Source: Shewanella profunda
Lineage (GTDB): Bacteria > Pseudomonadota > Gammaproteobacteria > Enterobacterales > Shewanellaceae
DNA: 64,000 nucleotides
Direction: 5' to 3'
NCBI RefSeq assembly: GCF_023283765.1
Contig: NZ_JAKILG010000001.1
Span: forward strand, 62,001-126,000
Below, piece after piece: positions 62,301-64,000 of the stretch; position 1 is the first letter of the stretch; each line of letters starts with the position of its first letter. The position numbers were made by a program, and so were the translations under genes. The notes below the pieces were generated by a model. That model was not told the origin of the DNA. It worked only from the letters and a program-made list of their open reading frames with translations, and ran no database searches.

Positions 62301-63253
62301 GCTTCCATTAACATAATATTCGAGCCGCTGCCTCTTTCACATTCGAGATTGCTATAAAGTGCCTTATAGACCATCAGATATGCGGCTGGGGCTACACCCG
62401 ATAACTCAACAGGAATATCTTTGAAAGTTGTTGAAACCTTATTGCCGACTGCCGTTCCCGCTACGTGAGTACCATGCCCACCATAACCGAGTGGGCTCAT
62501 ATATTCTTTAGCGCAAACGGGGAAGGTAGGTTGTGACCAACGAGCCACAATGAGTTTGTTGTTACAAAAAGATGCGTCAACGGTAGAGCAATAATCATCT
62601 GAAGGAAGGTTGCCACTTGGAGCCGTGAAACCTGCATCAGCAAACATTGGGTTCTCGGGGCGTATACCACCATCAATGATTGCAACTTTAATTCCTTTAC
62701 CTGCATTTTCCATCCCAGAAACGGCTTCCCACATTGCTTGGGTATTAATCACTTGGTGAGAAGCATCCATGTTTGTTTCATACATGGTTTCTGGATAGAC
62801 GGATTTAACGCCAGGCATCTGAGCCAGTTTTTCAGCACTCAATCCTTGGCCAACAACGGTTACACCATTAAAAAGTGTTTGGAAATGACGTTCAACTTTG
62901 GCGTTAGGGATTGTTTTTGCTAAAGCTGATGCAAAATTATTTTGTTCTTTGGCTAGATGGCTGGCATAGCTTTTAACTTCAGCGGATTGTACGTTGAGCT
63001 TTTGCCCTTCTTTTGTCGAAGCTGTTGGGGCAAATGAACCTATACCCCCCTGATAAGTCGCGAGTGCAGGTGATTCCATTTCAACGATAAAACGCTGCGG
63101 AGCTGCAATATTGGATACAGCAACTTGAGGTTTACTGTATTTATCATGGGAGGACATTTCAGGTGAGTAAGGTTTAAAGGTAAATTCACTGTTTGCTATG
63201 GCGGTACTAGATAACAGTGCTGTAGATATGGCGATCGATAGTTTTGTCTTCAC
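59381..63253 (-). CDS. large secreted S8 (subtilisin) protease with GlyGly-CTERM anchor
   Basis: 1290-residue exported protease. Signal peptide MKTKLSIAISTALLSSTAIA; I9 propeptide (about 55-160, RFIVEMESP to GVKSVYPE); catalytic domain with D194 (AIIDGG), H260 (GHGTHVAG) and S584 (SGTSMASPHVAG). A PA domain is inserted between His and Ser (about 420-530). Then a fibronectin-like region, a ~200-residue unassigned beta domain (about 820-1040), and Ig/cadherin-like repeats near 1090-1260 (NDAPTV). The C-terminal SGSLGWLTALLLPLAAIRRR is GlyGly-CTERM-like: glycine motif, helix, basic tail, as processed by rhombosortase. GTG start at 63253, with AAGGA 8 bases upstream, replaces a TTG further out. 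Confidence 0.92.
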   Translation of the reverse strand: MKTKLSIAISTALLSSTAIANSEFTFKPYSPEMSSHDKYSKPQVAVSNIAAPQRFIVEMESPALATYQGGIGSFAPTASTKEGQKLNVQSAEVKSYASHLAKEQNNFASALAKTIPNAKVERHFQTLFNGVTVVGQGLSAEKLAQMPGVKSVYPETMYETNMDASHQVINTQAMWEAVSGMENAGKGIKVAIIDGGIRPENPMFADAGFTAPSGNLPSDDYCSTVDASFCNNKLIVARWSQPTFPVCAKEYMSPLGYGGHGTHVAGTAVGNKVSTTFKDIPVELSGVAPAAYLMVYKALYSNLECERGSGSNIMLMEALEHAVNDGADVINNSWGGGAGGDPANSPYKTMFEAAEAAGVVVVTAAGNDGNGAQTVGCPGCIESGITVANTTTGRYFANSFNAGGEDLLAIPSSDAVLSADITAPVIAAVKLNAQNANGCDAFPADSFKDGIALISRGVCNFSLKATNAKAAGAKAVVVYNSVAGAPTTMSMPDEPFPAVMIAKDAGLAIIEAMGETATTGTLVAKTKRIMTPVLADNLNSSSSRGPDGNQNILKPDIAAPGTDILSAFSPDDGGKDFNVISGTSMASPHVAGAAALMSQLHPEWSANDIKTALTSTAKYEGILDDDATTPATPFDMGAGRMDLDAAAKAVLTFDRPSIASDSCVGPCTFTRTVYNKSDVTTSWSLSTSSDSTGITVSPTTLELAPGASATFTVTVDSTFATYDSWIFANVLINSTEGLQNAHLPLAVLAKESSNASLISTNTTKADINASDIIPLVATLNNTLFENTVTFTAQAPKGTKLTAKEDVTVTLAGATQNGLQVNEDLGLITWVGSLNLPQMATTKGAQRFPSIIDLGTNPIACTNGCDEVSFSYNVPSFKYNGVSYSRITISDNGLAIVGGGSASGTYANKQLPDGANPNNILAPFWSDFDLSDKTVGDTGGGDLAIGVFTDGAGVTWLAIEWNKGQLYDDTSGSAYTFSIWIRTGTTEDVVFNYIDIPNIPSAVTIGAENIGGTIGTTYHFNGTGGTVTSGDAITLRNTTAGNVTINYNAKPTSLNVGQADVIETDEETLVSIKVLENDTKPDQKVAQASVTGDGMTAKALRVIDVMPKGALGGVKIVETPSHGTAVVNAEGNIDYTPSLDFFGTDTLSYTSVDEDGNTGEAALVTINVQNVNDAPTVAPVGSTGLEGSTVTATANGADIEQDTLTYNWVQTSGTPVTFTNGGETISFTAPAGAQSLIFTVVASDGELDSTLGTATVTVTAKPTPAKKNDSGSLGWLTALLLPLAAIRRRMK

Positions 63254-63459
63254 AACTTCATTCCTTGTCAATTAATGCCTTTAGCACTTTAACTGCATAT
63301 GCCTGTAGCTGAATTGTTATAGTTATGCTGCACTCTTTGGTGTTAGCAATGAAGTTGTAACACAAAAGTGCTGCGTGGTTAACACTTTTGAAGGAAAAAA
63401 GACTTATGTCATATTTTGCCGTGCTTAATAGCACTTATAGCCAGTTAGATTGTGGCAAT

Positions 63460-63921
63460 TTAAGGCTTAACCGCTCTGACTATCGGGTTTTGTAGGCTGA
63501 TCAAGGTTTCTGTTGACTGGATTTCATCGATGGACTGAATGCGGTTGATAAGAACGTGTTGTAAACCATCAATAGATTGGCACATGACTTTTACAAAAAT
63601 ACTGTAATTGCCCGTGGTGTAATAGGCTTCGACGACTTCTTCGAGGGCGTTGAGTTTAGCGATAGCGGCCGGATAGTCGCCAGCACTTTTAAGATTGATG
63701 CCGATAAAACAACAGACGTCATAGCCTAGGGCTTTAGGGTTTACCGTGATCTGCGCGCCAGTGATAATGCCTGCTTGCTTCATTTTTTCTACCCTAACAT
63801 GGATAGTGCCTGCGCTTACGCCAAAACGTTTGGCGAGTTCGGCAAAGGGTGTGCGAGCATCCTGCATTAGGGCTTCGAGGATATGATTATCGAGTTGATC
63901 GCGCTGAAATGCGGTATCCAT
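63460..63921 (-). CDS. asnC: transcriptional regulator AsnC
   Basis: 153-residue Lrp/AsnC family regulator. The N-terminal winged helix (DNHILEALMQDARTPFAELAKRFG, then VSAGTIHVRVEKMKQAGIITGA) and the ligand-binding RAM domain (GYDVCCFIGINLKSAGDYP, YYTTGNYSIFVKVMC) are very close to E. coli AsnC, which responds to asparagine and controls asnA. The ATG at 63921, with AGAGAG upstream, is chosen over the longer frame from 63954. The target gene may lie beyond the window's right edge. Confidence 0.9.
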   Translation of the reverse strand: MDTAFQRDQLDNHILEALMQDARTPFAELAKRFGVSAGTIHVRVEKMKQAGIITGAQITVNPKALGYDVCCFIGINLKSAGDYPAAIAKLNALEEVVEAYYTTGNYSIFVKVMCQSIDGLQHVLINRIQSIDEIQSTETLISLQNPIVRAVKP

Positions 63922-64000
63922 AAATAAACTCTCTATAACGTAATGAATTGTCATAAAGTTACGTTTTTTTATGGAGAATTGCTACCGATTTTGCCCGTAT

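Noticed and set aside
60828..62357. Several long open frames on the plus strand opposite the S8 protease
   Set aside because: They are antisense shadows of a 3.9-kb repeat-rich coding gene, with no ribosome sites or recognisable domains.
63363..63390. Inverted repeat CAAAAGTG / CACTTTTG as asnC terminator
   Set aside because: The stem is only 8 bp, AT-rich, with no long T run; it could equally be an operator of the protease gene. Not strong enough to call.
63971..64000. Possible start of a plus-strand gene at ATG 63971, divergent from asnC
   Set aside because: Only ten codons are visible, there is no ribosome site, and the sequence does not resemble asnA. Cannot be supported.

Overview
The window looks like core chromosome of a Shewanella-type gammaproteobacterium. 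The gene order nudF-yqiB-cpdA-yqiA-parE is the enteric one, as are lolB-ispE-prs divergent from hemA-prfA-prmC and the sirB2/sirB1/kdsA cluster. The porin, the two chemoreceptors, the sensory and c-di-GMP proteins, a GlyGly-CTERM protease and many CRP/FNR-type boxes fit Shewanella. The genus is inferred from protein resemblance and gene order; no 16S gene or database match is available here. Coding density is high, and no transposase, integrase, prophage block or CRISPR array is visible.

Layout. 1-7758 (+): nudF (5' end missing), yqiB, cpdA, yqiA, parE, an exported sugar-dehydrogenase-like propeller, parC. 7760-10500: tRNA-Leu(CAA) (-), a chemoreceptor with a C-terminal hemerythrin domain (-), and a 43-residue membrane protein (+) behind CRP/FNR-like boxes. 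10500-13800: a SieB-like membrane protein (-), an orphan histidine kinase (+), tcdA (-). 13800-15860: a porin remnant and an intact porin (+). 15900-19200 (-): queG and a TPR/GGDEF diguanylate cyclase. 19400-26750: an unknown 144-aa protein (+), then on the minus strand maeA, a DUF1456 protein, an Nramp-superfamily transporter, a PH-domain membrane protein, a DUF4447-like/SMI1 pair and a RelV-like alarmone synthetase. 26960-32264: an M13 lipoprotein peptidase (-), rsuA (+), and a coupled ECF sigma / putative anti-sigma / DUF4097 operon (-). 32696-34558: an HBM-type chemoreceptor (+). 34600-45100: prs, ispE, lolB (-) and hemA, prfA, prmC (+), then a repeat-rich spacer with a GNAT gene, then sirB2, sirB1, a DUF819 protein and kdsA. 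45460-51441: a P-II gene under a predicted sigma-54/NtrC promoter, a ketopantoate reductase, VanZ, yajQ, ampG, an unknown gene, a periplasmic cyclophilin and the yajG lipoprotein. 51733-57342 (+): a DUF2804 protein, a fatty acid hydroxylase family protein, an unknown lipoprotein, mpl, ubiX, hpt. 57608-59313: an ABC exporter pair. 59381-63921 (-): a large S8 protease and asnC.

Functional themes: tRNA and rRNA modification (tcdA, queG, rsuA), translation termination (prfA, prmC), tetrapyrrole, isoprenoid and LPS precursors (hemA, ispE, kdsA), outer-membrane lipoprotein sorting (lolB), cell-wall recycling (mpl, ampG), nucleotide metabolism (prs, hpt) and signalling (two chemoreceptors, GGDEF, histidine kinase, RelV-like, P-II, cAMP phosphodiesterase). 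I see no clearly unprecedented multi-gene system. The best leads are the signal-peptide-bearing RelV-like synthetase, the hemerythrin chemoreceptor with its CRP/FNR-box intergenic region, the Nramp-superfamily protein lacking the metal-site residues, and the sigma/anti-sigma/DUF4097 cassette.
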